Assembly: GCA_035578175.1 (NCBI GenBank)
Contig: JAQMRL010000001.1
Coordinates: 46,647,553-46,711,552, forward strand
From: Catonia carolina
Lineage: Eukaryota > Arthropoda > Insecta > Hemiptera > Achilidae
Reading direction: 5' to 3'
Length of the DNA stretch: 64,000 bases
Positions 11,202 to 23,900 of this stretch are shown in pieces. The notes beneath the pieces were generated by a model, which was given only the letters and a program-made list of their open reading frames with translations, was not told the DNA's origin and did no database searches. Every line of letters starts with the position of its first letter. Position 1 is the stretch's first letter. Made by a program: the position numbers and the translations under genes.

Positions 11202-14200
11202 TTTTATGTATATTTCTTTAATTATTTTACATGTAATTCCCTGTTGCTATAACTTCCACGCTATTTAGGTTTAGGCCTTCTCTGTAAATTATTATGTTAC
11301 AGAAACCTGCAGTTTGATCCATAAAAACTAATTTATATTAGATTGGATAATAAAAACCACCTGTTTCAATATCCTATCTACCTGCAAGTATATAATACGC
11401 TACTAGAATCAGCTCTGTTTTGCAGACTGTAAGGTCAACGGATGCTAATGAAAGTTCGTCCTCCCTGAAACCAAATAAATGAATAAATAGTACCTGCACA
11501 ATAGACTACTTGATGTTTTTTCATGCGGTTCGTTATTACGAACTTGACAGGAGTTTACCTTCTTTCTTTTAATCACTTGCAATAAGTGTCTTGACTCGCT
11601 TTACTACAGTAGTAATTAGTTTTAAAGAATTCATTTTATATTTATAGAATTTTGCTCTGTTTATTAATAATAAGTCTGGTGTAAGTGAAAGCTATTGTGT
11701 AGTACTTTGCTTTCGATAAATCGAACTAGAAATATTAATTCAGTTGGAATAAAGGAAAGTGATAAAAAATGTAATGCCTTATTACCATGCTAACCTCTCT
11801 ACATGCGATTTTCGTAATATTCTAGACAGATAGCTTAATTTAAATTGTGGAATTTGAAAAAACATTTACATTTTTCATCATGTTTGATTTCCCCGTTTTC
11901 CTTCCTTGATTCAAACAGTTCTTATCTTAACGTCGTTGTATATTTTTATTAGGCTGTACATTTATATTAGTCGTATTTTCATTGCAAGTTACTCTTCTGA
12001 GTAATTGGTCATTTACAAAACTATTAATACCATTTTATTTATTATTAAATTTATGACATCATAATAAAATTATGAAAATCTTTAATAATCTTTAACTTTA
12101 TCTTTAAATAATGTACTTTCTATTGAAGGTCGCGATATTCATGCAAAATTCACGAAATATAAATTTGTAGCCTACAAAACATCCTAAATGGATTTTTTGT
12201 TCATAAAAAACACTATTAAACGTTCCCCGGTAATATATGTTTAAACTTAACTTAAAATTGTTGTAAGTTAACATAAATGTATCATTATAATTATTTATAC
12301 CATTTTCGGGTATCTGTGGCCCCAAAATGTAAATGAAATTTGTTTTAACCCACTCTCGCACCCCATATTAACCATCTCAACCCATTCTCTCTTATTTATT
12401 TATAATAATAATATTATTATTATATTGAATTTTATTATTAAGTATATTAGTTTTTCCTTAGATTGTAACATTTTTAAGTATCATAGACTTTTAAAACGAA
12501 CTCTATATACTCGCATATTTAGAACACTAAATAAAACTTTAACATATTCACATAAAAAATAATAAATTAGATTATACAAAATGTAACGAAAGTAAGAGCC
12601 TATATTTTTGTTAATTTTCCAGGCTAGTCCCTCTTTTCAAAAGGTAGGTTCTACCTTCAACATCTAAAGATAGGCACGTTTCCAAAAAATTTCTAAAATG
12701 TAGACTCGTTCGAATTTTATTGTTATTGCCTAAAATGATAATTCCTCTGTTTTGCGTAATCTATTTCATTATTATTTTGAGTTACAATTTTATTTAGTGT
12801 AACTTATCTTTTTTAAGAATTCAATCGTAATGAACACACCGAAGCCGGCAACACAGTAAATGATTTATTAGAAGGGCTGGCGGTGAAGGGGTGGGTTGTT
12901 TGTTGACAGTAACATCATTGTTTTTTCCTCCTTCTCGTATTTATTATCCGGATCTTTACAATCTCTGATTTTCTTTTGTCGCCGATAAGCCTTCATTTTA
13001 TAAGATTTTTTTTTTTGCTTCTTCAGAAAGTCCCGTCTTCTTTGATTTGTTTTCCCTCTTAATCTCCTTTCTTACCAATATCATTTTCATCGTTGATCTA
13101 TACTTAAAATAGGCTTTATGTTGCAACAGATTTTGGCAACATTTTTGTTTAAACTGTTGTCGCTCATACATTTTATGTGTCGAAAAACTCTTTCTCTTAT
13201 TTTTATGATTGCATCTTTTAAAGTTTCAATATCTTTGTTCTTTTTTTGGTTTATTTGGTCTTTCTCCAGTTTCTGTAATGTTTGCACCTTAAATATTACG
13301 ATGGATCTTCCTTTCCATTATTTCCAAATTTTTCATTTGAAGACATCAAGGGGAAACAGGCTAAATCCATTTTTTCAAAATTAGTTTTTTCAATATTTTA
13401 TAACAATGTTAACTTAATTTAAGCAACCTTTCATAAGTTTGTGGGAAGAGCAAGCTCAGTCCCTTGTAATCATAAAAAGAAATAATCAAGTGCTCGGAAA
13501 AATTAATCTCAGCCTGTTTTTTCACTGTAAAAATGGTACTAATGAATATTTCATTAAATTTGATATAAAGTTCTTTTATATTGAAAAAAAAAACAATATC
13601 ATACAGTTAAATAAAAGAGTATGTACTGACATTTTTAAAAGTATGTTTGTTTGTTAAGTTAGTTTACACATTATTTGCAAACGAGGCTTTAAATCTTAAA
13701 AACCGTTTCCTGAAAAATTACGGAACTGTGACTAAGCCTGTTTTTCCTCTGATGTCGTCATTTGTATTTGGTTTGCGATAATTGTTACCATTTTATATTG
13801 TTTAGTGTATTTAAGTTATACAATATTTAAACCGAATTAAGGATTAAAAGATACCAGTGGTTAACATGGAACTGTAAAGTTTAATGTCCTGAGGACTGTT
13901 TCCAATTAGAATTTATAAAATCATATTGTGTTAAAACTTACTAATACTTTGTATTTGGTAATGACCATGTAGTTGTGACTATAAATAAAAGAAGAAAGTA
14001 AAGATTTTAAGAATTAGTTTATTCGTACTGGATCATTTCTAATTAGTTGCAGTCCTATACTTGTAATCTACTTTTAAATTAGCGCAGTTAGTAAATTATT
14101 TCTTAGATTTAATTATCCTACTTACTTTTGTGTTTTTAAATATATAATACACCAAGCAAACTACATAAATGTCGTATTCTTCTTATATTTCACAGTATAA

Positions 14201-14469
14201 AAAAAAGGAAATTGAAGTTGGTAGATAAGAAGTGTCCTGCAAAGAGTTGTTACTTGTATAATAATTATTTATGACAAAATGCATTGTACTTGTCCCATTG
14301 TTATTGCTTAATGAAGACGTTGTATAATGCTTATTTTTGTAACCATAAATCTTATACAAGGTGTAAACAAGTATGTTTTGAATATAATTTTGTCTAATCA
14401 TATTAGTTTATTTCTTTTGTCTTAATTTGACCCACTAATTAATGTTTACATTGTTTACTATTGTTTCAG
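11202..14469. other. Intergenic region upstream of the cadherin gene
   Basis: No coding exon recognised. A non-coding first exon and the promoter of the cadherin gene may lie here or further left, but I see no convincing core promoter. Overlapping frames near 13.1-13.7 kb are low-complexity and unsupported. The last part before 14470 is pyrimidine-rich and ends in TTGTTTCAG. Confidence 0.4.
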
Positions 14470-14696
14470 ATATGCGGTGTGCTAAAAACGGAACAAATTA
14501 AAAGATGAGTGTGATTTATCAAAGGATAATAAAAACAATGTGTTTAAAACAAACGGATATTTGGGGTTATAAAAGTTTATTATTATAGCAAATGGATTAA
14601 ATTATTAAATGATTTTTCACTTAATGAAAAAGTTAAATATATGCTATGGTTAAGTGCTAATGAATGACTGCAAAGTGATGCATTGTTTTCAATGTG
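14470..14696 (+). other. Candidate 5' UTR of the cadherin gene with upstream ORFs
   Basis: TTGTTTCAG at 14461-14469, preceded by a pyrimidine-rich tract, is a plausible splice acceptor, so the start-codon exon may begin at 14470 after a non-coding first exon. The leader would then hold short upstream ORFs, including 14472-14501 (9 codons) and 14505-14588 (27 codons). The exon boundary is inferred only from the acceptor signal. Confidence 0.4.
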
Positions 14697-14916
14697 ATGG
14701 CAGGTTTCTGCAGTTCACAGATCGTTTGGAACACTGGTCACATTCGATACAAGTGCTGCTTTATAGACTGGAAGTGGCGGTTTTTCATAATCGTATTCTT
14801 GGTTTTACATCCTTTTATTATAAGTAGTGCTTTTGCTAATAGTCCACCTAGATTTATAATTGATGGACAAACTGAAATAGTTTTGAGGTTCAAGGAAGGA
14901 AAGGATACTCCTGTCG
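14697..14916 (+). CDS. Cad74A: Cadherin coding exon 1: signal segment and start of EC1
   Basis: Starts at ATG 14697 and encodes residues 1-73 plus one base. A long N-region (about 28 residues, three Cys and three Trp) precedes the hydrophobic core (FFIIVFLVLHPFIIS) and a small-residue cleavage site (SAFA/NS). EC1 begins NSPPRF. Donor G/GTAAGT, phase 1, falls at the conserved TPVG motif. Intron 1 contains repeat C4 and otherwise nothing I recognise. Confidence 0.85.
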
Positions 14917-17900
14917 GTAAGTTTTCTAGTTGTATGATATATTATTTTTTGCTTTAATGTATAACATAGATAAATAAAAATAATTAATACCCAGAGATGA
15001 TGGCGACCAGATCTTCAGCTTCAAAGCCATACTGGTTAAGACATCCCATTTGAATTGTGGATTTTTTATCTTGTACAAACCAGTTGTAATTTAATCAGTG
15101 TACTTAGATTGTGTCAAATTAGAAAGTGTTAAATTGTTTACACGCAATCTGTTCATTGCAGGGCTAAAATAAATAGTTATGTTTCTTATAACATGGTCAG
15201 CCAATTAAATGACTGAATCATTTAAGAACAGAGGAGGTAGAGGTGTAGAAGACACTAATCAGAGTTATCTCCTCTGAAAGTAATGAATGCCATTATACAG
15301 CCAGACCCTGTGGTGAATGAAGCGAAGGTGTCATTTGCAGAGTGGAAAATATGTGCTTTTCAGAGGGCCTGGCATGATGATAAGCGTACTTTTCCACTCA
15401 GTGAGGAAGGCATGGGTAAACCACCTCACTTCTCGTTTTGCTTAGTAAAACCTCTACAGGTTCAAACCAGCCTTTCGGCTGATGACCTAAACAATGTACG
15501 TAGATAATAATTAATCAATCAAAATTTCAGTGATTTTAAATTTTTATTTTCATTTTAATGGTTTACATTTATACAATATCTGCGACAATTTTTTTAAGTT
15601 GTTATTAAATTATTTTTGATGGCGTTACACATGTACAATACAGGTTTATCTGATAACACAAGAAAACCATTTAGGATTTTATTCAGTAAATAATAGTGAA
15701 AAAGCACAGGGAAATTATTGATAGCTACGTTTTTTTTTTCATTATACTGGAGATGCTGTGGCTCTCAAATAACTGAAATATACGAACAAGATCATTTTAA
15801 TGTCATAAACCTAGGATGATTGTTATGTTTTGTAACTTTTAATTTTTTTTTAATTTTCCTCCACCAGTTATTGAACATTAAAGTTTGCAGAATTCAAAAA
15901 ATATTAAATTTTGATCATGTGTAGTAGTTCAAAAAGGGACAAGTGGGAAAGATGATTTTTGTTTTGTTAAACCCTTTAGATGCATAGTTATCTGAAAAAA
16001 TCAAAACTTAAAATAGAATAATATTCTTCACAGCATAAAAATTTTCAAAATTTGGCATTTGTTGATAAACTTTGCGCTTAAATTTCAAAGACTATTTCAG
16101 ATCAATCATTTATATAGTTTTATAATATACCTCAGAATTAGCTGTTGTTTCAAATCTCTATGATATACCTAAAATGAGGTATTAAAATCCTTTCAAATGT
16201 GAAATATTGTTATTAACAGCTATGACTTAAAAAAGTGCCACCATTTTAATACTGTGCAGAATGAAATCAAAATAAGGGTGGTTTAGTATGTGATAAGAGT
16301 AGTTTATTAAATTGTAACTATTCTTATGTTTGAAACCAATTCAAGTGACTCTTTCTACTGGATTACACACATTGAGTAGTTCCAAATGATTTCAGTAAAT
16401 TGTAAGCTGTCCAAAGCAAAATCACTTTCAGTTACTATTAGAATCGTTGCGAGTAATAAACTGTATAATGTTCACAGAAAATAATAGAATAAAGTAATGA
16501 AACAAAATAAACAATTGCATTTTCTCATGAATGCGGTTGTGCTGCAACCTCTATGTTTTTTTTAACTATTAAGAGAAATAAAGCTGCAGAACTAAACTGT
16601 TTTAATAATTTCACTTCTTTGGAACTATGTTATCAGAATATTTCACAGGTTCACAGCTGTATTTTTAACAGTCAAATTTTATTTTTTCATCATAATTCTA
16701 ACTAAATTTCTTAATTTCTAGAGTACAAATTTCTAAACGGGCATCATAACGATCATTAAAAATCCTCTATCAATTTTTTGACAAAGATCTACAGTTAATT
16801 TAATTATACATTTAAATTCACAGGTAGTCTAATCTATAGACTTCGGGGAACTGATCCTGATGGGGATCCACTTACCTTTGGTGTACGGGAACAAATTGGA
16901 AATGAAATTTTACGCATCGAAAATCTTGGTACCAACGAAGCAAATGTTTATCTTAAAAAAGAACTCGATCGTGAGGTCAGTAAAGATTTTAATTAATACT
17001 GTAAATAACTATTACTTTTTTCATTTTATGAAACACCAATATTTATTATATTGAATTAATTTTGATTTGATAGTTCTTCTAGTTTAAGAAAAACTGTAAT
17101 GATGTAAGGTGTTTTTATTTAATAATGTATGTACTATCATCGAATTTAGCTAATTCAAATGTAGCTGATATTTCTACCCAAACAGAAGATAAAATTATTG
17201 GTATCGTAATTAAAATTAAGAAAAACTATAATAATGAAAGGTGTTTTTGTTTAATAATGTATGTACTAACATCAAATTTAGCTAATTCGAATGTAGCTAA
17301 TATTTCTACCCAAACAGAAGATAAAATTATTGGTATCACCTCACTTTTGCTATTGCCTCACTTATCTTTTAAGTGTACAAAATATTGCTGATTTGTCCAT
17401 TTACCATTGTCTTTACTGTTAGGGAAAAATATATAGCTACTTGTGTAATGCAGTAAATTTTATAATCCCTAAAGAATAAGAATAGGAATAAGAATAAGAA
17501 TTTTATTGTATCCTAAAGAATAAAATATAGTGATGGATTTTGTAAATGGGTCAGTCTCAAGTAGGTACAATCATATTCAGTAAAATCCGCTTATTACAAT
17601 TTTCAAGTGACCAATACAAATTAGCTTTTTAGGTGGAGAATCCTTTACGTGGGAGTGCGAATATTTAAGCAAGTCATTGTTTACGGACATGCTCAAATAA
17701 TTAAATAAATCAACATTTTCAAGAAATATTAATTATAGTAAAGATATAAATATACTGTCCATGTATTTGTATTATTTCTGTACATATTACTTATTTAGTT
17801 ACATAAACACGAACACTTTAATTACAATACAAAATGCTCAACTACTATACTTTACATCAAAGTTTCCAATACATACATTTTTTAAAAACTAATCCTGAAT

Positions 17901-20900
17901 CCTCTTCATTTTAAAATAAGAATTTCTAATGAACATTTTGAGAAAATTTATTTTGGAAACTGTACCATCCAAAGTGTCAGGCAGACTGAATATAAAACGT
18001 CTAATGTCACTTAGCACTTATAACACTGTGGTGTATAGGTTGTGCCATTCCTGTACTTTACGTCTGATAATGAATGTGTTTTGTGTTGATAGATATTCTT
18101 GTCACATTAACATCTGGAGAGTCACTTACTGTACTTCTGTATTATAATCAATAGCTTTTTTCACAAGTAAACTGTTGAAACATTGATTCATTTTCATTAA
18201 TCAGAAAAAAACAGTGGGTTTTAAGTTTGATTGATCATGTTTTAAGTGAGAACATACACATAGACTTCCATTCTTGAGCTAGCGACTCAAACCATATTTT
18301 AAAGCAGATATTTAAAACCATATTAAAAGCATATTTAAAACCATATTTTAAGCAGAAAATTATTTTGGCATGTGCATCTTAAATGGATACCACTGTATAT
18401 AATTAGGGATTGACAGTGATGCTGAGGAAATTACTTACTGTACATCCAAATTTTATTTGACTGTGTTATGGCCTGATATTTACGAGGGTAGGCTGATAAG
18501 TAATGCACACATGCTTGTAGAAGACGAACAAAAAGAAATAGCAAGATGGGGTAAATAACAAATTAAAGTACAAATCTTAACCTACCAAATTATCTATTTA
18601 TTTTTCAATATAGTCACCGTTAAGCATTACACATTTCTCCCAACGTTTAACAAGTTTTTTCATTCCGTCACTGAAAAATTCTTCCGACTTTCCTCGAACC
18701 CAGGACGCAATAGCTGCCTTCACCTCATTGTCCGAGCTGTAATGATTACCCTTAAGGTCTCTCTTCAGTAGAGGAAAAAAATAAAAATCGCAAGGCGCAA
18801 GGTCGGGAGAATACGGAGGGTGTAAAATTGGTTGAAACTTCAGGTTTCTCAGAGCCTCTCCAGTTGCACGCGAAGTGTGTGGACGAGCATTGTCGTGTTG
18901 CAAAATTATTGGCGCCAGGTTGCCTCTAACACGACAAACTCGACGTCGGAGGTGTTTCAGAGTCTGTATATACTGAGCAGAATTTACCGTTGCCCCTCGT
19001 TCCAGATAATCAGTCACATAAACTCGGCGAGCATCCCAAAACACAGTCAAAAGAATTTTTTTTGCGGACGGTTGTGTTTTGAACTTTTTCACAACAGGAG
19101 AATGTGGATGACGATATTCAGCGCTCTGCCTTTTTTCTTCGGGATCGTAATGATGAACCCATGACTCGTCCCCCGTCACAATATTCAAAAGAAAGTCGTC
19201 TCCTTCGTCACGGTAGCGCTTCAAAAGTTGTTCACAGCATTCCAATCGACGCTGTTTATTCTCGTCTGTCAGACGGCGTGGTACCCATCGTGCACAGATT
19301 TTACGGTATCCCAATTGTTCAATAATGAAGCCAACACGTTCCTTAGATATTCCAATTTGGTTTGCGATACGCTGTTGAGTAATTCGCCGGTCATTTTGAA
19401 TCAAATCATCGATGAGTTTGCGACGATTATCGTCTGAGGCAGTGATTGGTCGTCCACTGCGTGTTTTGTCAACAATTAAGGCTTTTCCAGGTTGGCAATC
19501 ACGAAATTTTATTACCCAACGATTCACAGTAGACCTATCAACAGTATCGTCACAATAAACAGCCTTTAAACGACGATAAATCTCACTAGGATTCACTTTC
19601 TCAGCAGTTAAAAATTCGATAACAGCGCGTTGTTTAATTCTCGTTGACATAGCACCAGAACACGACGCCATACTTCCACTACTCAAAACAAACTGAATGA
19701 AAGCAACGCCTTCAAACTGCGCAGGCTTGTAGAGGAGAAATAGTACTTCCACATGCCACCAGGCGCGCTACTGAAGTTTATTTAGTTGTCTTCTACAAGC
19801 ATGTGTGCATTACTTATCAGCCTACCCTCGTACATAGACCAAATTTAAAAGATGAAAACACAGTAATTTTTACGTACCACCAAAAATCGTATTTATTTCA
19901 TTTCAGTAATACATTTTTGACATTTTAGGTGAGAGATGAATATGCCTTGGTCCTTACTTTAACTGATGGTCACCTAGGAGATGGAAATTTTATCACACAG
20001 AGCCTATTGCTGCTGGTGGAAGATGTAAATGACAACGAACCAATTTTTAAACCTTATCAAACATCAATAACAGTTCCTGAAGACAGTGGGCCTGGCGTTC
20101 TAACAACAGTTGAAGCTACTGATTTAGATGAAGGACCATATGGCCAGGTTTGTTTGTAGTGGAAAGTTATTTAGATTTCACTCTAAGCTCAGAATTCTAC
20201 TAAGTTGTAGCCACTGAATTTTTATACCACAGACTTTCACATAAATAAGTATTAGCTATATTAGATAATTATTCTGTAAGCATTGCGTATGTTTAGGATA
20301 ATTACGAGGGTGTATCAAATATAAATGGGACCTGTGTTTTGAAAAATTCTGACTTTTTTTTTTTTTTTATTTATTTATTTAACGTCGCATCAACTGCAAT
20401 GGTCATTAGCGACGACGTTGGGGTGGAACTTTATGCGATGTAGGATGAAATGATTTTTTTTGTAACGTATGAAAATTCTGACTTAATGACTTAATTTAAC
20501 TAAGTTTACAATTATATATTATATGTCTACATACTCTCCTCTCTAGAAACACATTTTTTCCATTGGACTGGGACCTTTTTTATTCCATCATCGTAAAAAC
20601 TCTTCATGCATACTTGTAACCATTGGAGCACAAGTGCTTCCACCACTTCATTGTCGTCAAAACACTGGCCTCCAAGTATTTCTTTGCGGGGTCCAAAAAT
20701 ATGGTAATCACAAGGTGAAATGTCTGGACTAAAGGGTAGATGTTCCAGCGGTTCCCATCCTAATGCATCCAGTTTTTGCATTGTAGCATCAGCCGCATGA
20801 GCCGTGGCATTTTCTTGTAAAATAATGACACTTCTGGTCGAAGTGCTTCTTTGTTTACCTTGAAAATGACTGTTTCGAGGTGTCCAGTAATTCACAATAA

Positions 20901-23900
20901 TATTGTGCATTAATCGTGGATAAAACCAAAGTGAAGAGCACCTTGTCAATCAAAAAACCTTGCCTTAATGTTGACCTTAGTCACACTTGTCCTTGGGTGG
21001 CAGTTCTGGCTCTCATTGTTGACCTTTTCACGCCCTCCAGAAAATTATTTTTTCCAAGCAAACACACAGGTTCTTGACACAGTGTTGCCTGTAAACACCG
21101 CAAAATTTCGGTTGGGGTTCACCCCTCCATGGCTAAAAACTTGATAATATGATGATAATCCACTGCTCCATTGTGACATACACTTCTTTCTTGCTCATGG
21201 TTTCTTTTGGTACTAAAGGGATCTGAGGGAGTTGCAGTAAGTTCTCTTGTGTCTCTAATAGTACAGACTACCTGCACATCAACTCCTTACAGGTCTAGAA
21301 CCTCTGTGGAATTTTGAAGATAATCAGTCCTGTTTATATTTGATACACTCTAGTATTTTCCTCAACAAAAGTTAATCCCACCGGTTTTATGTCACCTTTA
21401 TATTTGGTCTTTATACTCAGTCTTAAACTAATACTACTATTAGCATTAGTAACTACTAGCTACTATTAGCTACTACTACTATTAGTATTATTAATACTAT
21501 TACTTAATTAGATATTAAAAAAAAATAAAGGGGTTCCTACATTACAAAACAATAAAATGTAAAAAAAATAAAATTTACAGAAAATATAACAGACAGAAAC
21601 AATAGTATAGTAACCTGTTAATAAAAGCTTTAACCAATCTGAAAAAGGCTACTTCTTAATAAAATGCAAGAACCAGAAAATTACTGTCGAAAAACAGTAA
21701 TTTTACTACAATTAAGTCCAGTTTTGTTTTCAATGAAAAGCAAATTTCAATCTCTTGTATTATTTACATTTTCAGTCCTCTCATTTCACCCGGGTAATTG
21801 AATTCCAGGTAAATTCTTTCACCAGCTGTAACAAACAAAGTGTTTCCTATTCGAAAACGCTTAGCTATAACATATATTTAGCAATAGAATCAGCTCCCAA
21901 GAGATCACCATTGAGTTTTAAATCACCTGTATGAGTAAATACTTGTATTTTAATTCAATTTTGAAAGACTAATTATTGCACTTCTTATTTTGAATAAATT
22001 TTGTTTATTAGGTTGTATATTATCTGCAAGAATTAGATGGAGAAAATGATTTGTTTTCTGTCTCAACTATCAATGGGAAAGGTGTCATACGTCTGGTTGG
22101 CCAGCTTGATTACGAACGTAAATTTCTTTATCAGCTTCGTATATTGGCAGTAGATCGCTCAAACAATGACAGGGTATGTAGTAACATTGTAACAATATTT
22201 AATCAGTGTAATCCTTTTAAACATTGTGCTTTACTAACTTATTAAATTCGGCATTTGCAAGAAAGAAATTTTTCAGTAGTTGACAACACAAAAATCAATA
22301 ATTGATTTTTGTGTTGTCAACTACTAAGCGGTTAGAATCAAAGGGGTGTAAGTGCCTAAAACCTAATTTTGAGAAATTGTACTGTAAAGTTGAGTACAAT
22401 TTAAAAATTCACAAGTAAAGTAATCACAATTTGTTTAGTATTACATTGTTCTGCATACCTTTATGCATTTTTTGATGTAGTGTCAAGGAATAACTACCTT
22501 CCATTTAGGCACAAAAAAATTTTTTGTGAGACCCTGCCTTCACTTACACCCTTCTGCTCCCAACTCAGTCACTTACACCCTTTTTCCTCTAATGAACATT
22601 ACATTTTTGCTGATCGTCATGGCAATAATACAAAGAAAAAAAAGATGACAAGTATGTTGTGTAATGTGTTTAATTGCTGTTTACAAAATATTACAATAAT
22701 AAAAATAATAATATAATAAAATTTTACAATAACATTAAGTTACACACGAACTTCTGTAAAAATAATTTATTTACTAAAATACAAAAATTTAATGATGTAC
22801 AAAATAAATTAGTAATAATAAAAAACAAAAATGAAACCAAATTATTTTAATAAAAAAATGTAAGAAAATTAATTATTAAATTATTTACCAAAATAATCAT
22901 AATTTTTTATAAGAAGTACTGAAAAAGTTATTATTCTGATTCCCACATTCTGTTATCTTCAATTTCCAAGTGATTGTCATTATTTTCATTGTTTGATGTA
23001 GTTGAGGTTGATGGCTTAATGGATTTCTTGTTTGTTTTTGTTCCATGTTTGAGGTTTTTGTAAAAACTATGGTGGATGGGAGGCAAATATTGAAGAAGGG
23101 ATTTGACATCTTTAAATTTTTCTGTTGTAATTTTAACTGGTGAATCATGCAAGGGCTTTAAGGTGAATGAGTTATTTCCAACTTTAGGGTTTCTCATATC
23201 ATATGATTTGAATTCTACATTGTTATCCAGAGAACACTTGTATAAAACAGTAAATGGATCGTCTTTCTTAAATCGAAGCCATTGAAATTTGCTGATTCCA
23301 GTGACAGCATCTTTTAGACTATCATTCATTTCTTCTACTGAAAAAAAAATCCTCTGGAGTCATTCGTACTGGTACTTGAAATTTACGGCTTGCAGATGAT
23401 ACTGCAGCCAGCCAATCGTCAGGCACAAACACATACTGCAATGTTTTCTTAAATTTTTCTATAACAGCAAAGTCTTCATCGCATTCCATGTATGAATGCC
23501 CTGCAACCAAAAACTTGTGGTCTGCAGTCTCTACATGGGTGTGTTTAACAATGTACATCCAAAATCTTGTGATGAATTGATTTTTATTTTGTCCCCCACA
23601 GTTATCGCTGAATGCGATTATATGTTTTACTGTGGGAGGAAGCTGTGTGGCGTACTTGAGTAAACACGACCCAATTTCCTGTGACCCCCTTGAAGCTTCA
23701 GCTTCGTGCCACATTAGCATAGATCCATGATTACTTCCAATATCATGTGTTTCCAGTGATGATGATGATGAGTCTGATGAATTTTCTTGTTCTGGATCAA
23801 AATTTTTGTCCTCATCTGTGTCATCCACAGGATCTGAAAAATCAAACTGTGTTAATTTTATGGATAAAATACATTTTACTAAATTAAATATTAAAAAAAA

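Noticed and set aside
13087..13657. Overlapping 66-88 codon frames on both strands
   Set aside because: Low-complexity Lys/Phe-rich translations of AT-rich DNA, with no domain, splice or conservation signal.
14694..14696. GTG as the cadherin start codon
   Set aside because: Eukaryotic initiation at GTG is not expected; ATG follows immediately at 14697.
18832..19437. Plus-strand open frames opposite mariner copy 1, and mirror frames at 38654-39259
   Set aside because: They are antisense shadows of the transposase; no independent features, and both mariner copies show the same pattern.
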